Assembly: GCF_001423905.1 (NCBI RefSeq)
Contig: NZ_LMPQ01000010.1
Span: 866,639-930,638 of the forward strand
Reading direction: 5' to 3'
DNA length: 64,000 nt
From: Frigoribacterium sp. Leaf186
GTDB taxonomy: Bacteria; Actinomycetota; Actinomycetes; Actinomycetales; Microbacteriaceae
The position numbers and the translations under genes were made by a program. Within the stretch, counting starts at the first letter, position 1, and every line of letters begins with the position of its first letter. Below, piece by piece: positions 28,980 through 36,492 of the stretch. The notes beneath the pieces were generated by a model. The model was not told the DNA's origin, searched no databases, and worked only from the letters and a program-made list of their open reading frames with translations.

Positions 28980-29753
28980 TCAGGCGAAGGAGGCGCGGAA
29001 CCGTTCGAGCGCCGTGTCGGAGTCGACGGACGGCCAGGCCTCGAGGCCCACGACGCCCTCGTACCCGAGCGTCCGCAGCTCGGCGGCGATCGCCGGGTAC
29101 CGGATCTCGCCCGTGCCCGGCTCGAAGCGCCCCGGCACGTCCGCGACCTGGATCTCACCGACCCAGGGCAGCGCCCGCCGCAGCAGCTCGACGAGGTTCC
29201 CCTCGCCGATCTGCGCGTGGTACAGGTCGAGGTTCAGGCGCAGGCCCGGGTTGTCGACGGCGCTCACGAGCGCGAGGGTGTCGTCGGCCCGGGCGAAGGG
29301 CGTGCCCGGGTGGTCCACGGCGGTGTTGAGGTTCTCGAGGGTGAAGACGCGGCCGTGGCGCTCGCCGAGGCGAGCCAGGCGGGCGAGCGTGTCGAGTGCG
29401 CGTTCGCGATCGCCCGGCGTCACCGCTTCGCCGGGGTGCACCGGCAGGCCGTCCGGGTCGAGGCCGGTGCCGTGGAGGTTGAGCCTCGGCGAGTCGACGA
29501 CCTCGGCGGCGGCGAGGGAGAGCTCGGCCGTGCGCAGCAGTTCGGCGATGCCGTCGGTCGTCGTCAGGTCGCCCGCGAGGTAGCCGGTCATCGACGAGAA
29601 CGTCGCCCCGGTGGCGGCGAGCGCGGGCAGGTCCTTGGTGGACCAGTCCCAGATCTCGACCTCGAAGCCGAGCTCGTGGAGGCGCCGGACGCGGTCGACG
29701 ACGGGGAGCTCGCGGAACAGCATCTCGGCCGAGGCCGCCAGCCGGTAGGTCAT
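28980..29753 (-). CDS. TIM-barrel isomerase, hydroxypyruvate isomerase/IolI-like
   Basis: A 257-residue xylose-isomerase-like TIM barrel. Visible metal-site segments: FTLENLNTAVDHPG (Glu), RLNLDLYHAQIGEGN (Asp/His), VGEIQVADVPGRFEPGTGEI and GVVGLEAWP (Glu). These are nearer to hydroxypyruvate isomerase (Hyi) than to IolE. Within the iol operon it may interconvert inososes (IolI role), but the family motif leaves hydroxypyruvate or tartronate metabolism open. Seven bases separate it from the upstream iolG. Confidence 0.85.
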   Translation of the reverse strand: MTYRLAASAEMLFRELPVVDRVRRLHELGFEVEIWDWSTKDLPALAATGATFSSMTGYLAGDLTTTDGIAELLRTAELSLAAAEVVDSPRLNLHGTGLDPDGLPVHPGEAVTPGDRERALDTLARLARLGERHGRVFTLENLNTAVDHPGTPFARADDTLALVSAVDNPGLRLNLDLYHAQIGEGNLVELLRRALPWVGEIQVADVPGRFEPGTGEIRYPAIAAELRTLGYEGVVGLEAWPSVDSDTALERFRASFA

Positions 29754-29760
29754 CGCCTGC

Positions 29761-30765
29761 TCAGAGCTCGACGGCGACGGAGACGCGCTCGACCGCCGAG
29801 CGGGCGGCGGCGTCGGCGAGGACGAGGGCCGCGCGACCGTCGGCGAAGGTCGGGCTCGCGGACTCCTCGCCCCGGGCCAGGTCGATGAACGCGCGCAGCT
29901 CGGCGACGTAGGCCGCGGCGTACCGCTCGAGGAAGAAGTCCTGGTACGGCGGCTTCGCCTCGACCCGGGAGGCGGTGGAGACGCTGACGAGGCTGGTGAG
30001 CGCGTTCGACACCTGCAGCGAACCCTCGGCGCCGAACGCCTCGAGGCGCTGGTCGTAGCCCACGGCGCTGTGCCGGGAGTTCGTGATCGAGACCAGGGCC
30101 CCGGTGGACGACCGGAGAGTCACCATCGCGGTGTCGTAGTCGCCGTGCTCGCGGGCACCCGGGTCGAAGACGGTCGTGCCGGTCGCCGTCACCTCGACGA
30201 TGTCGGGAAGGAAGAACCGGGCCATGTCGAAGTCGTGGATGGTCATGTCGCGGAAGATGCCTCCCGAGACCCCGACGTAGGCGGCGGGCGGGGCCGCCGG
30301 GTCGCGGCTGACGATCGAGAGCTGCTCGAGCTCGCCGATCTCGCCGGCGGCCACCCGGGCACGCGCGGCGGCGAACGCGGGATCGAAGCGGCGGTTGAAG
30401 CCCAGGGCGATCGGCACGCCCGAGGACTGCACGCGGGGGAGCAGCGCGTCGACCCGCGCGATGTCGAGGTCGATCGGCTTCTCGCAGAGCGCGGGCACTC
30501 CGGCGTCGAGCGCTGCCCCGAGCAGGTCCACGTGGGTCGCGGTGGGCGAGGCGATGAGGACGGCGTCGACGTCGCCCGATGCGAACATCTCGGCGGCGTC
30601 GGTCGTCACGGTGCCGCCGTGACGTGCCGAGACGGCCTCGGCGCCCTCGACGAAGGGATCGCAGACCCAGGCGAGGGTGGCCTCGGGGTCGGCCGCGATG
30701 TTCGCGGCGTGGACCTGGCCGATGCGGCCGGTGCCGATGAGTCCGAAGCGGAGCGGAGTGGTCAC
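29761..30765 (-). CDS. iolG: Inositol 2-dehydrogenase
   Basis: A 334-residue Gfo/Idh/MocA dehydrogenase oxidising myo-inositol to 2-keto-myo-inositol with NAD. Rossmann GLIGTGRIGQVHAANIAADP, catalytic EKPIDLDIARVD, and GGIFRDMTIHDFDMARFFLP, the IolG-type metal-free active-site histidine/aspartate. Middle gene of the minus-strand iolE-iolG-isomerase operon. Confidence 0.92.
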   Translation of the reverse strand: MTTPLRFGLIGTGRIGQVHAANIAADPEATLAWVCDPFVEGAEAVSARHGGTVTTDAAEMFASGDVDAVLIASPTATHVDLLGAALDAGVPALCEKPIDLDIARVDALLPRVQSSGVPIALGFNRRFDPAFAAARARVAAGEIGELEQLSIVSRDPAAPPAAYVGVSGGIFRDMTIHDFDMARFFLPDIVEVTATGTTVFDPGAREHGDYDTAMVTLRSSTGALVSITNSRHSAVGYDQRLEAFGAEGSLQVSNALTSLVSVSTASRVEAKPPYQDFFLERYAAAYVAELRAFIDLARGEESASPTFADGRAALVLADAAARSAVERVSVAVEL

Positions 30766-30829
30766 GTCGTCGTCCTTGCTGCCCGTGGGCGTCGTGGGGC
30801 CCCGAGGGGCGGGAGGGGGAGGAGGCGCG

Positions 30830-31747
30830 TCAGGCCCATGCGCGCAGGGCGTCGCGGTTGACGAGTTGGTCGGCGCCGCGCGCGGCGCGGAACTCGGAGA
30901 GGTCGGCGTCCGGGCCGTTCAAGACGTCCTGCTCGACGACGATCCAGCCGTCGTAGTCCCGGCGGTCGACGGCGGTCATGACCGCGTCGAGGTCGACGTC
31001 GCCCTGCCCGAAGGCCACGAAGGCGCCCGAGGACCAGACCTCGCGCATCCCGCCGCCCTCGCGCAGCACCCGGCGGAGCTCGGCGACGTCGACGTCCTTG
31101 AGGTGCAGGTGGTTGATGCGGTCGCCCCAGCGCTCGATCGCGAGCACGGGGTCGCCGCCCCCGATCACCAGGTGCCCGGTGTCGAGGGTCAGGCCGACGT
31201 CGACCGCTCCGAGGAACCGGTCGATCTCGTCGGGCGACTCGACGAACGTGCCCGCGTGGTGGTGGAAGGTCGGTTCGAAGCCTGCTGCCCGCGTCACGCC
31301 GACGGCGCGCTCGACGTTGGTGGCGAGGGTCGCCCACCGGCGCTCGTCCAGGGGGTCGGTGGTGGCGCCGCGGCCCGGGCCGGCGCGGCGCGCGTCGGAC
31401 CCATCGTCGGCGAGGGTCGGCAACGGCAGCCGCGCGGGCCCGTCCTCGCAGGCCTCGGCGAAGAGGCGCAGCGTCGCGTCCAGCTGGGGGAGCGCTGCCT
31501 CGAAGGCCTCGTCATCCGAGAACGGCAGTTGTATCCACCCGCCGGCGAGTTCGAGGCCCGAGCGGGCGAGTCGTGCGCGGAGCTCGTCGCCCCGGCCGAG
31601 GTAGTCGACGGGCCCGAGGTCGACGCCGGCGTAGCCGCTCTCGGCCAGGACGTCGACGAGTTCGTCGGGCCCGACGACGTCCGCGCCCTCGGGGGTGAGT
31701 TCGAAGACGCCGAAGCTGACCGGGGCTCCGGCGACGGAGGCCTTCAT
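30830..31747 (-). CDS. iolE: Inosose dehydratase
   Basis: A 305-residue TIM barrel dehydrating 2-keto-myo-inositol to the trihydroxycyclohexane-dione. IolE hallmarks: APVSFGVFEL, GYAGVDLGPVDYLG, PTFHHHAGTFVES, LTLDTGHLVIGGGDP, HLHLKDV, QGDVDLDAVM and WIVVEQD. The ATG at 31747 has no ribosome site and overlaps (ATGA) the stop of a 14-codon leader peptide, suggesting translational coupling. First structural gene of its operon. Confidence 0.92.
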   Translation of the reverse strand: MKASVAGAPVSFGVFELTPEGADVVGPDELVDVLAESGYAGVDLGPVDYLGRGDELRARLARSGLELAGGWIQLPFSDDEAFEAALPQLDATLRLFAEACEDGPARLPLPTLADDGSDARRAGPGRGATTDPLDERRWATLATNVERAVGVTRAAGFEPTFHHHAGTFVESPDEIDRFLGAVDVGLTLDTGHLVIGGGDPVLAIERWGDRINHLHLKDVDVAELRRVLREGGGMREVWSSGAFVAFGQGDVDLDAVMTAVDRRDYDGWIVVEQDVLNGPDADLSEFRAARGADQLVNRDALRAWA

Positions 31748-31788
31748 CGGTGGGCCGGACGAAGGGTGCGGGCGATGGACTGGTTCAT
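31744..31788 (-). CDS. Possible 14-residue leader peptide coupled to iolE
   Basis: Reading MNQSIARTLRPAHR with its TGA overlapping the iolE start. Its ATG is the end of the conserved 20-mer also found at iolC. No ribosome site precedes either ATG, so a leaderless transcript starting at this ATG, followed by re-initiation at iolE, is the simplest model. Confidence 0.5.
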   Translation of the reverse strand: MNQSIARTLRPAHR

Positions 31789-31805
31789 ACGTCTCTGTAC
31801 AACTT
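31782..31805 (-). promoter_or_regulatory. Conserved 20-mer upstream of iolE
   Basis: On the minus strand AGTTGTACAGAGACGTATGA, 19 of 20 identical to the element at iolC (17258-17277) and in the same orientation relative to its gene. Confidence 0.65.
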
Positions 31806-31819
31806 CCAGGTGAGGAGCA

Positions 31820-31833
31820 ATTGTCCTAACAAT
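31820..31833. promoter_or_regulatory. Candidate GntR/IolR-type operator upstream of iolE
   Basis: Perfect dyad ATTGT-CCTA-ACAAT. The inner TGTCCTAACA matches the KGWCHTRACA consensus that I recall for Corynebacterium IolR, also a GntR-family iol repressor. It lies 73 bp upstream of iolE. Confidence 0.65.
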
Positions 31834-31930
31834 GGCACAAACTCGGAGGCGCGGCAACGGTGGGCGAGCCGGTCGCGTCGGCAGGCGAGGTCGTCCTTCC
31901 CCGAGGGCGAGGAGGGCTCGGGGACGACGA

Positions 31931-31965
31931 AGGGCCCGTCGCTCCCTGGGGGGACGACGGGCCCT
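31931..31965. terminator. Terminator after the surface-protein gene
   Basis: AGGGCCCGTCG (31931-31941) pairs perfectly with CGACGGGCCCT (31955-31965), 13-base loop. It is 25 bp beyond the stop of the minus-strand LAxTG protein. Confidence 0.75.
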
Positions 31966-31989
31966 CGGTCGTTGCTCGGTGTCAGGTGG

Positions 31990-33471
31990 TCAGAGCCGGA
32001 CGCGGCGACGGAGTCGGACGACGGTCAGGGCCGTACCCACCGAGAGCAGGCCGCCGGCCAGGGTGAGCAGGACTCCGGTGCCGTCGGCTCCGGTGTAGGC
32101 GAGGTGGCCCGACGCGGCGACGGGCCTGGCGTCGGTGCCCGCCGGCACGACGGCTGCCGTGGCCTTCACCTCGACGGGCACGACCGCCGTGTAGCCCGCG
32201 AGCGTGACGGTCAGGGAGCGGGAACCGGGGCCGTGGAAGGTGACCGCCGGGGCTCCGTACTCCGACGCGCCGACCACGTCACCTCGGCCGCTCGACGTCA
32301 CGAGGGTGGAGTCGGCCGGCGCGGGGTAGCCCTCGGGCGAGACGGGGTTGAAGAACTCGTCGACGAAGTAGACGCCGACGGAGGCGGTCTCGCCGTCGCT
32401 GACGACGAGGGTCGTGCTGTCTCCGTCGAGGGACGAGGCGGTGCCGTACTCGCCGTCTCCGTCGTACTCCCCTGTCGTCAGCACCGCGATGCCCGCGACC
32501 GGTGCCGGGACGACCTCGAGGTCGACGACGAGGAGCTCGCCGATGCCGACGGGGTTGAGGGGCGTGACGCCGAACGAATACCGGCCGACCTGAGTGGTCG
32601 TCCCGGCGATCGTCAGGAACCCGGCACCCTCGGTGGCGGTGGCCTCTGCGGGGAGGGTCGCGACCAGCGTGCTCGGGGCGGCGGTCATGTAGACGCCGGG
32701 CGTGGGGTCGCCGGTGGCCGTCCACGTGAACGAGAACGGCTGTCCGGCCACGACGGTGAGGTCGGTGCCCGGCTGCGAGGTGAACGTCGGCGCCACCCCG
32801 GCGGCGACGCGGCGGTCGCTCGTGACCGTCGTCGGCTCGTCGTCGGCCTCCGGGCCGGTGCCCGTGACCGCGACCTCGACGACGTGACCCGCGTCGGCAC
32901 GCGTGAGCACGTACGTCTCGGCGACGGCGCCCTCGACGAGCGAACCGTCGCGGGTCCACTGGTAGGTGAACGTCGTGCCGTCGGGCCAGCCCTCGGTCAC
33001 GGCGGTCTGCAGGTCGCCGACCTCGGTGTCGCCCGAGATCGTCACCGTGCCGGGCTCGGTCGCGGCGGCGATCCCGACGACGTCGTCCGCACCGGTCGTC
33101 GTCTCGGGGGCGGCCTGGCCCGCCGGGGCCTCGTCCTGCCCGGGAGCCTGCGCCTGCGCGTCGTCCGTGGCAGGGGTCTCGGCGGCGTCGTCGGCCGGGG
33201 TCGCCTCGTCTGCGGGAGCAGGCGTCGACGGGGAAGCGGGGTCGGCGGGCGCGGCCTCGACCGGGGCCGACGAGGCCTCGGTCGGGGAAGGTGCCTCGTC
33301 GGTGACGGGAGCCGACGTCGATGCCTGGTCCGCGCCTCCTTCGGCGGGTGTCGCCGTCGCCGCCGCGCTGGTCGGCGCGGCCGGCGCCGCCTGCGCCGAC
33401 AGTGCCGTCCCGCTCAGCATCACAGCGATCGCGGACGGCAGGACCAGTGCCGTGAGCACGGATCTCTTCAT
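31990..33471 (-). CDS. LAxTG-anchored secreted surface protein
   Basis: A 493-residue secreted protein. Signal peptide (1-28, ending SAQAA), an Ala/Pro/Glu/Asp-rich low-complexity stretch (about 30-125), then Ig-like/bacterial beta-sandwich modules (TVTISGDTEVGDLQTAVTEG, FTSQPGTDLTVVAGQPFSFT), a C-terminal LAYTG sorting signal at 457-461, a membrane helix and a basic tail LRRRVRL. LAxTG motifs are handled by class E sortases in high-GC actinobacteria. No enzymatic domain is seen; adhesion or wall structure is a guess. A terminator follows at 31931-31965. Confidence 0.88.
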   Translation of the reverse strand: MKRSVLTALVLPSAIAVMLSGTALSAQAAPAAPTSAAATATPAEGGADQASTSAPVTDEAPSPTEASSAPVEAAPADPASPSTPAPADEATPADDAAETPATDDAQAQAPGQDEAPAGQAAPETTTGADDVVGIAAATEPGTVTISGDTEVGDLQTAVTEGWPDGTTFTYQWTRDGSLVEGAVAETYVLTRADAGHVVEVAVTGTGPEADDEPTTVTSDRRVAAGVAPTFTSQPGTDLTVVAGQPFSFTWTATGDPTPGVYMTAAPSTLVATLPAEATATEGAGFLTIAGTTTQVGRYSFGVTPLNPVGIGELLVVDLEVVPAPVAGIAVLTTGEYDGDGEYGTASSLDGDSTTLVVSDGETASVGVYFVDEFFNPVSPEGYPAPADSTLVTSSGRGDVVGASEYGAPAVTFHGPGSRSLTVTLAGYTAVVPVEVKATAAVVPAGTDARPVAASGHLAYTGADGTGVLLTLAGGLLSVGTALTVVRLRRRVRL

Positions 33472-33700
33472 GGTGTTCCCCCTCGTACGAGTCGGTCGTG
33501 GTGCGAACCGACGGCCCGCCCCTGAGCCCCGACGACCGTGACGTCGTGGGGTTCGATGACCCCACCGTACGAGCGCGTTCGGCCCCGTGGTGGCGGCGTT
33601 ACCTGCTCGTTGCGAAAGGTCATCCGGTCGACTGAGAAAAGATCATCTCGAGGGCTCGTCAGGATCGGCGCTCGCAGGACAGGGCGGGCGGCCCCGCCCC

Positions 33701-33973
33701 TCAGTCGTAGACGCGGCCCAGCACCCAGCCGCCGTCGGCGCCGAGGACGACCTCGAACATGTGCGTCGTGCCGTCGTCGTCGGTGGCCTGGAACCGCCAG
33801 CCGACGAACCGACGCGGCGGGTGCGTGATGAAGTCGGGCGTGACGGCCGGCTCGACCCGCAGCTCGGTCGGGGTGTCGGTCACGCGCCACCGCCGGCACG
33901 ACCAGACCAGCCGCGCGGGCAGGTCGCGCTCGAACCAGAGCGCCACGGGCTCATGGGTGGTCTGCGTGCTCAT
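33701..33973 (-). CDS. Small SOS-controlled protein (DUF6504-like)
   Basis: A 90-residue protein with a compact conserved core: RRWRVTDTPTELRVEP and THPPRRFVGWRFQATDDDGT, ending FEVVLGADGGWVLGRVYD. It resembles the short DUF6504 proteins that I recall near imuB/dnaE2 mutagenesis genes in related bacteria. The ATG at 33973 follows a good AGGAGG site. A perfect LexA box lies 16-35 bp upstream, so it is predicted to be DNA-damage inducible. Molecular role unknown; no polymerase gene is adjacent here. Confidence 0.8.
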   Translation of the reverse strand: MSTQTTHEPVALWFERDLPARLVWSCRRWRVTDTPTELRVEPAVTPDFITHPPRRFVGWRFQATDDDGTTHMFEVVLGADGGWVLGRVYD

Positions 33974-33988
33974 GTCGTCCTCCTGCTC

Positions 33989-34008
33989 GTTCGAACGTGT
34001 GTTCGAAC
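33989..34008. promoter_or_regulatory. LexA (SOS) box
   Basis: GTTCGAAC-GTGT-GTTCGAAC, containing TCGAAC-N4-GTTCGA (33991-34006), the actinobacterial LexA operator consensus. A minus-strand -10 candidate TACACT lies just upstream (34015-34020). Confidence 0.88.
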
Positions 34009-34153
34009 GAATCGAGTGTAGGTCAGGCCGACGGGGTGGGCAACCGGATCACGATCGTCTGCCCGGACAGGGGGTCGATCGGGTCGCCCCGCGCTGGATA
34101 TGATCCGGCGTGACCCGCCGACCCGACGGCCCGGTCGACGAAGGAGGACGACC

Positions 34154-34981
34154 GTGAGCACACCGATCGAGCCGGGCGTGCCCGACCAGCCGCAGGAGCA
34201 GCCGACCGGTGCCTGGCCGCAGCCGCAATCCCAGCAGCCGCAGCCGCAGGAGCAGCCGTCCGGTGCCTGGCCCCAGCCGCAGCCGGGCGTCTCGCCGCAC
34301 GACCCGTTCGCGACGCCGGCGCCCACCCAGGCCTGGGCCGCCCACGACCCCTACGCCGCGCCTCCCGCGTTCTTGCCGGCCTTGCCGCCGCAGCCCTCGA
34401 GGACCCCGTGGATCGTCGGGATCGTGGGCACGGCCGTCGTCGCGCTCGTCGTGGGTGGCGGTGCCGGCCTGCTCGGCGGGTTGTCGCTCGCCGGCGGCGT
34501 GGCCGGTTACGAGGCCGGCTACGGCGACGGCTCGACGTACGGCGACGAGGACCCCACCACGTGGTTCGGCTCCGACGCGGTCTACGGCGACTACCTCTAC
34601 CCCCTCGACTTCTCGGGCGTCACCGGCGTCGACGGTCTCGACGTCGGCACCTGCTTCACCGTCGGCGACCTCGGTCGCGAGGGCACGGGCGACGTCGAGA
34701 CGGCCTCGTGCGACGAGGCCCACGACGAGGAGGCGTACCTCGTCGGTGAGCTCGACGGCGGGGAGTTCCCCGGTGGCCTCGAGGTCTTCGACGAGGCCTC
34801 CGCGCAGTGCGACGCCGCCTTCGCCGACTACGTGGGGGCGTCGTACGACGAGTCGCTGGTCGACTACGGCGTGCTCGCACCCACCGAGAAGGGTTGGGAC
34901 GACGGCGAGCGGTCGGTCGTCTGCTACCTCTACACGTACGGCACCACGCGCGTCGGCAGCCTGGCGGGCTCGGGCGCCTAG
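34154..34981 (+). CDS. Septum-formation-like membrane protein
   Basis: A 275-residue protein: Pro/Gln-rich cytoplasmic N-terminus (QPQEQPTGAWPQPQ repeats, 1-95), a membrane helix (about 95-125), then an extracellular domain with VGTCFTVGDL and ETASCDEAHDEEAYLVGEL, which matches the Septum_form family pattern (paired cysteines around a CDEPHxxE-like motif). The GTG at 34154 is preceded by a perfect AAGGAGG; a TATGAT -10 box lies at about 34097-34102. Function in septation is a family name, not proven. Confidence 0.82.
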   Translation: MSTPIEPGVPDQPQEQPTGAWPQPQSQQPQPQEQPSGAWPQPQPGVSPHDPFATPAPTQAWAAHDPYAAPPAFLPALPPQPSRTPWIVGIVGTAVVALVVGGGAGLLGGLSLAGGVAGYEAGYGDGSTYGDEDPTTWFGSDAVYGDYLYPLDFSGVTGVDGLDVGTCFTVGDLGREGTGDVETASCDEAHDEEAYLVGELDGGEFPGGLEVFDEASAQCDAAFADYVGASYDESLVDYGVLAPTEKGWDDGERSVVCYLYTYGTTRVGSLAGSGA

Positions 34982-35014
34982 GCCGGGGCGCCTAGGCCGG
35001 GGCGCCTAGGCCGG
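34973..35014. repeat. Three exact 14-bp tandem repeats supplying both stop codons
   Basis: GGCGCCTAGGCCGG is repeated exactly three times (34973, 34987, 35001). The plus-strand gene ends at the TAG in copy 1 and the convergent minus-strand gene ends at the TAG in copy 3. The unit contains the palindrome GGCCTAGGC-like core CCTAGG. Confidence 0.9.
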
Positions 35015-35806
35015 GACGCCGGGGCCGGCGTCGCTGCCGCAGCGTTCGTCGGCGGTCTCGGCGTGGCCGAGCGACGACACGACCGCCGGCGCGATGGCCT
35101 GCCCCCAACGCCGGTGCATGGTCGACCACGAGAGCAGCTCCTGGTGGTACAGCCCCTCGGAGCACCACTCGGGGAACGGCACCCACGATGCCCCGGGCAG
35201 GGTGAGCGCGACCCGGGCCGTCAGCGCGTTGAGGCGTTCGATCTGCGTCGTGAGCAGTCGCTTCGCCACCGGGGGGATGGGTCGGAACTCGGCCATCGGC
35301 GGGATGCCGACGTAGACGATCCGGCAGTCCGGGCCGGCGGTCCCGCGCACGCGGTCGGCCAGGCGGCGCAGGTCGGCCTCCCACGAGTCGCCCTCGGTCG
35401 CCAGCAGCACGTCGCAGATGCCGAGCAGCACCACGGCGACGTCCGCCGGCTCGTCGGGCAGGTCGATGCGCGCGGCCTCGGCAGCCGTCAGCACGGGCGC
35501 CGAGACCTCGCGCCAGGTGACGCCGCGACCTCGGGACGAGCCGACGAGCCGGGCCGTCTGGCTGGCACAGGTGAGGTCGTGGTCGAGCACGCCGAAGCCC
35601 TCGACGGCGATGCTGCCGACGAAGAGCAGCCGGACGGGGTCGGGGCCTTCGATGACGGTGCGGCGGGCGTCGCGGGGGAACGGCGCTCGCGCCAGTTCGC
35701 GCCGGTAGAGGGCGAGGTGGAGGCGGAAGAGGGGCTTCGCGGCCCGGACGACCGCCGCGATCAGGCGGCCGTGTCGGCGGGGGGTCGGGGGTTCGACCAG
35801 GGGCAT
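35006..35806 (-). CDS. SGNH/GDSL-hydrolase-like protein, atypical active site
   Basis: A 266-residue alpha/beta protein with SGNH layout: block I reads LLFVGSIAVEGFG where the usual GDS is GS (Asp missing); block III reads LLGICDVL instead of GxND; the C-terminal MHRRWG keeps a histidine at the block V position. IVYVGIPPMAEFRPIPP is a typical block before block V. The ATG at 35806 is chosen as the last before conserved sequence; a longer reading to 35980 would cross the promoter. It may be inactive or a divergent esterase. Confidence 0.75.
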   Translation of the reverse strand: MPLVEPPTPRRHGRLIAAVVRAAKPLFRLHLALYRRELARAPFPRDARRTVIEGPDPVRLLFVGSIAVEGFGVLDHDLTCASQTARLVGSSRGRGVTWREVSAPVLTAAEAARIDLPDEPADVAVVLLGICDVLLATEGDSWEADLRRLADRVRGTAGPDCRIVYVGIPPMAEFRPIPPVAKRLLTTQIERLNALTARVALTLPGASWVPFPEWCSEGLYHQELLSWSTMHRRWGQAIAPAVVSSLGHAETADERCGSDAGPGVPA

Positions 35807-36009
35807 GAGTGTTCGCAATCCGTGCGGTGCAGGAGGCGCGGCTCCTGACGGTCTCGTCCTGAGACCGTAGCCAGTCTGGTGGTCCCCCGAAAAGAGGACA
35901 GGCCCCCATCGTGGGGCACGCATCGGAAAACGGCTAATCGACGGGCCGTCGGAGGCGCCGTGGACGGCCGCGACGCGCACGTTGTCCGCAATGCGAACTG
36001 CACGCCGAT

Positions 36010-36030
36010 GTAGTTAGAAGGTCTAGCTAC
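36010..36030. promoter_or_regulatory. Operator-like dyad upstream of micropeptide genes
   Basis: GTAGTTAGA (36010-36018) and TCTAGCTAC (36022-36030) are complementary at 8 of 9 positions around a 3-bp spacer. It is the most AT-rich segment of the gap, as expected for a promoter/operator. Confidence 0.5.
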
Positions 36031-36071
36031 CCCATGGTTTCATTCGTGTGTACCGACTTCACGGGCGGTGC

Positions 36072-36097
36072 GGACCGCGGCTCCCGAGCCGCGGTCC
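36072..36097 (+). other. Strong 5'-leader hairpin
   Basis: GGACCGCGGCTC pairs perfectly with GAGCCGCGGTCC around CC. It ends 55 bp before the 56-residue membrane peptide gene and would be in its mRNA leader. Confidence 0.6.
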
Positions 36098-36152
36098 CCT
36101 GAGACCAGCAACACCGGCAGACAGCACAGGGCTGCCGAGAAACGGACACACC

Positions 36153-36323
36153 ATGACACTCCTCACCCCGTCGCGTCGCCGCTCCGACGAGAGCCGCAGC
36201 CCCTTCTCCGAGGTCCGCGAGACCGAGCGCCAGGCGACCCTCTTCGTCATCGCCACGGCCGCCGTGGGCGCGAGCGCCAGCCTCGTCGCCGCCCTCTTCC
36301 TCAGCAACGGGCTCTTCCTGTGA
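36153..36323 (+). CDS. 56-residue single-span membrane peptide
   Basis: N-terminal charged half (RRRSDESRSPFSEVRETER) and a C-terminal membrane helix (about residues 30-55, TLFVIATAAVGASASLVAAL). The ATG at 36153 has only a weak GGA upstream. Its stop overlaps the GTG of the next small gene (GTGA), a coupling arrangement. Not recognised; size and coupling suggest a holin-like, signalling or regulatory peptide, without further evidence. Confidence 0.65.
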   Translation: MTLLTPSRRRSDESRSPFSEVRETERQATLFVIATAAVGASASLVAALFLSNGLFL

Positions 36324-36403
36324 ACGACGACCAGACCTCCCTCGAGCTGGCTCCCACCGAGCCCATCGACCTGTCGATGCTGTTCGAGATCGACGGGGCC
36401 TAG
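36320..36403 (+). CDS. 27-residue acidic micropeptide coupled to the membrane peptide
   Basis: Begins at the GTG in the GTGA overlap and ends with PTEPIDLSMLFEIDGA. Strongly acidic, no basic residues, no cysteine. A hairpin follows (36410-36423). It could be a signalling or RiPP-like precursor or a partner of the membrane peptide; no maturation enzymes are nearby. Coding status rests on the overlap and terminator. Confidence 0.5.
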   Translation: MNDDQTSLELAPTEPIDLSMLFEIDGA

Positions 36404-36409
36404 GCCCGA

Positions 36410-36423
36410 ACGCCCTGGGGCGT
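36410..36423 (+). terminator. Short terminator hairpin after the micropeptides
   Basis: ACGCCC-TG-GGGCGT lies six bases after the micropeptide stop. No T-tract. Confidence 0.45.
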
Positions 36424-36492
36424 CGCGAGGCCCGTGGCGCCGGGGGCCCGCGTCCATGTTCCTTGGAGCCCGCGCCTCCTAACCTGGTCGGC

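Larger units (their letters stand above)
35807..36152. other. 346-bp intergenic region with regulatory dyads
   Basis: No supported gene. On the minus side a -10-like TACGGT serves the SGNH gene. On the plus side are an imperfect operator-like dyad (36010-36030) and a strong hairpin (36072-36097) before the micropeptide pair. A 22-codon reading 36034-36102 covers the hairpin but has no other support. Confidence 0.6.

Noticed and set aside
36034..36102. 22-codon reading frame in the micropeptide leader
   Set aside because: No ribosome site, overlaps a strong hairpin, and has no recognisable features; not annotated as a gene.
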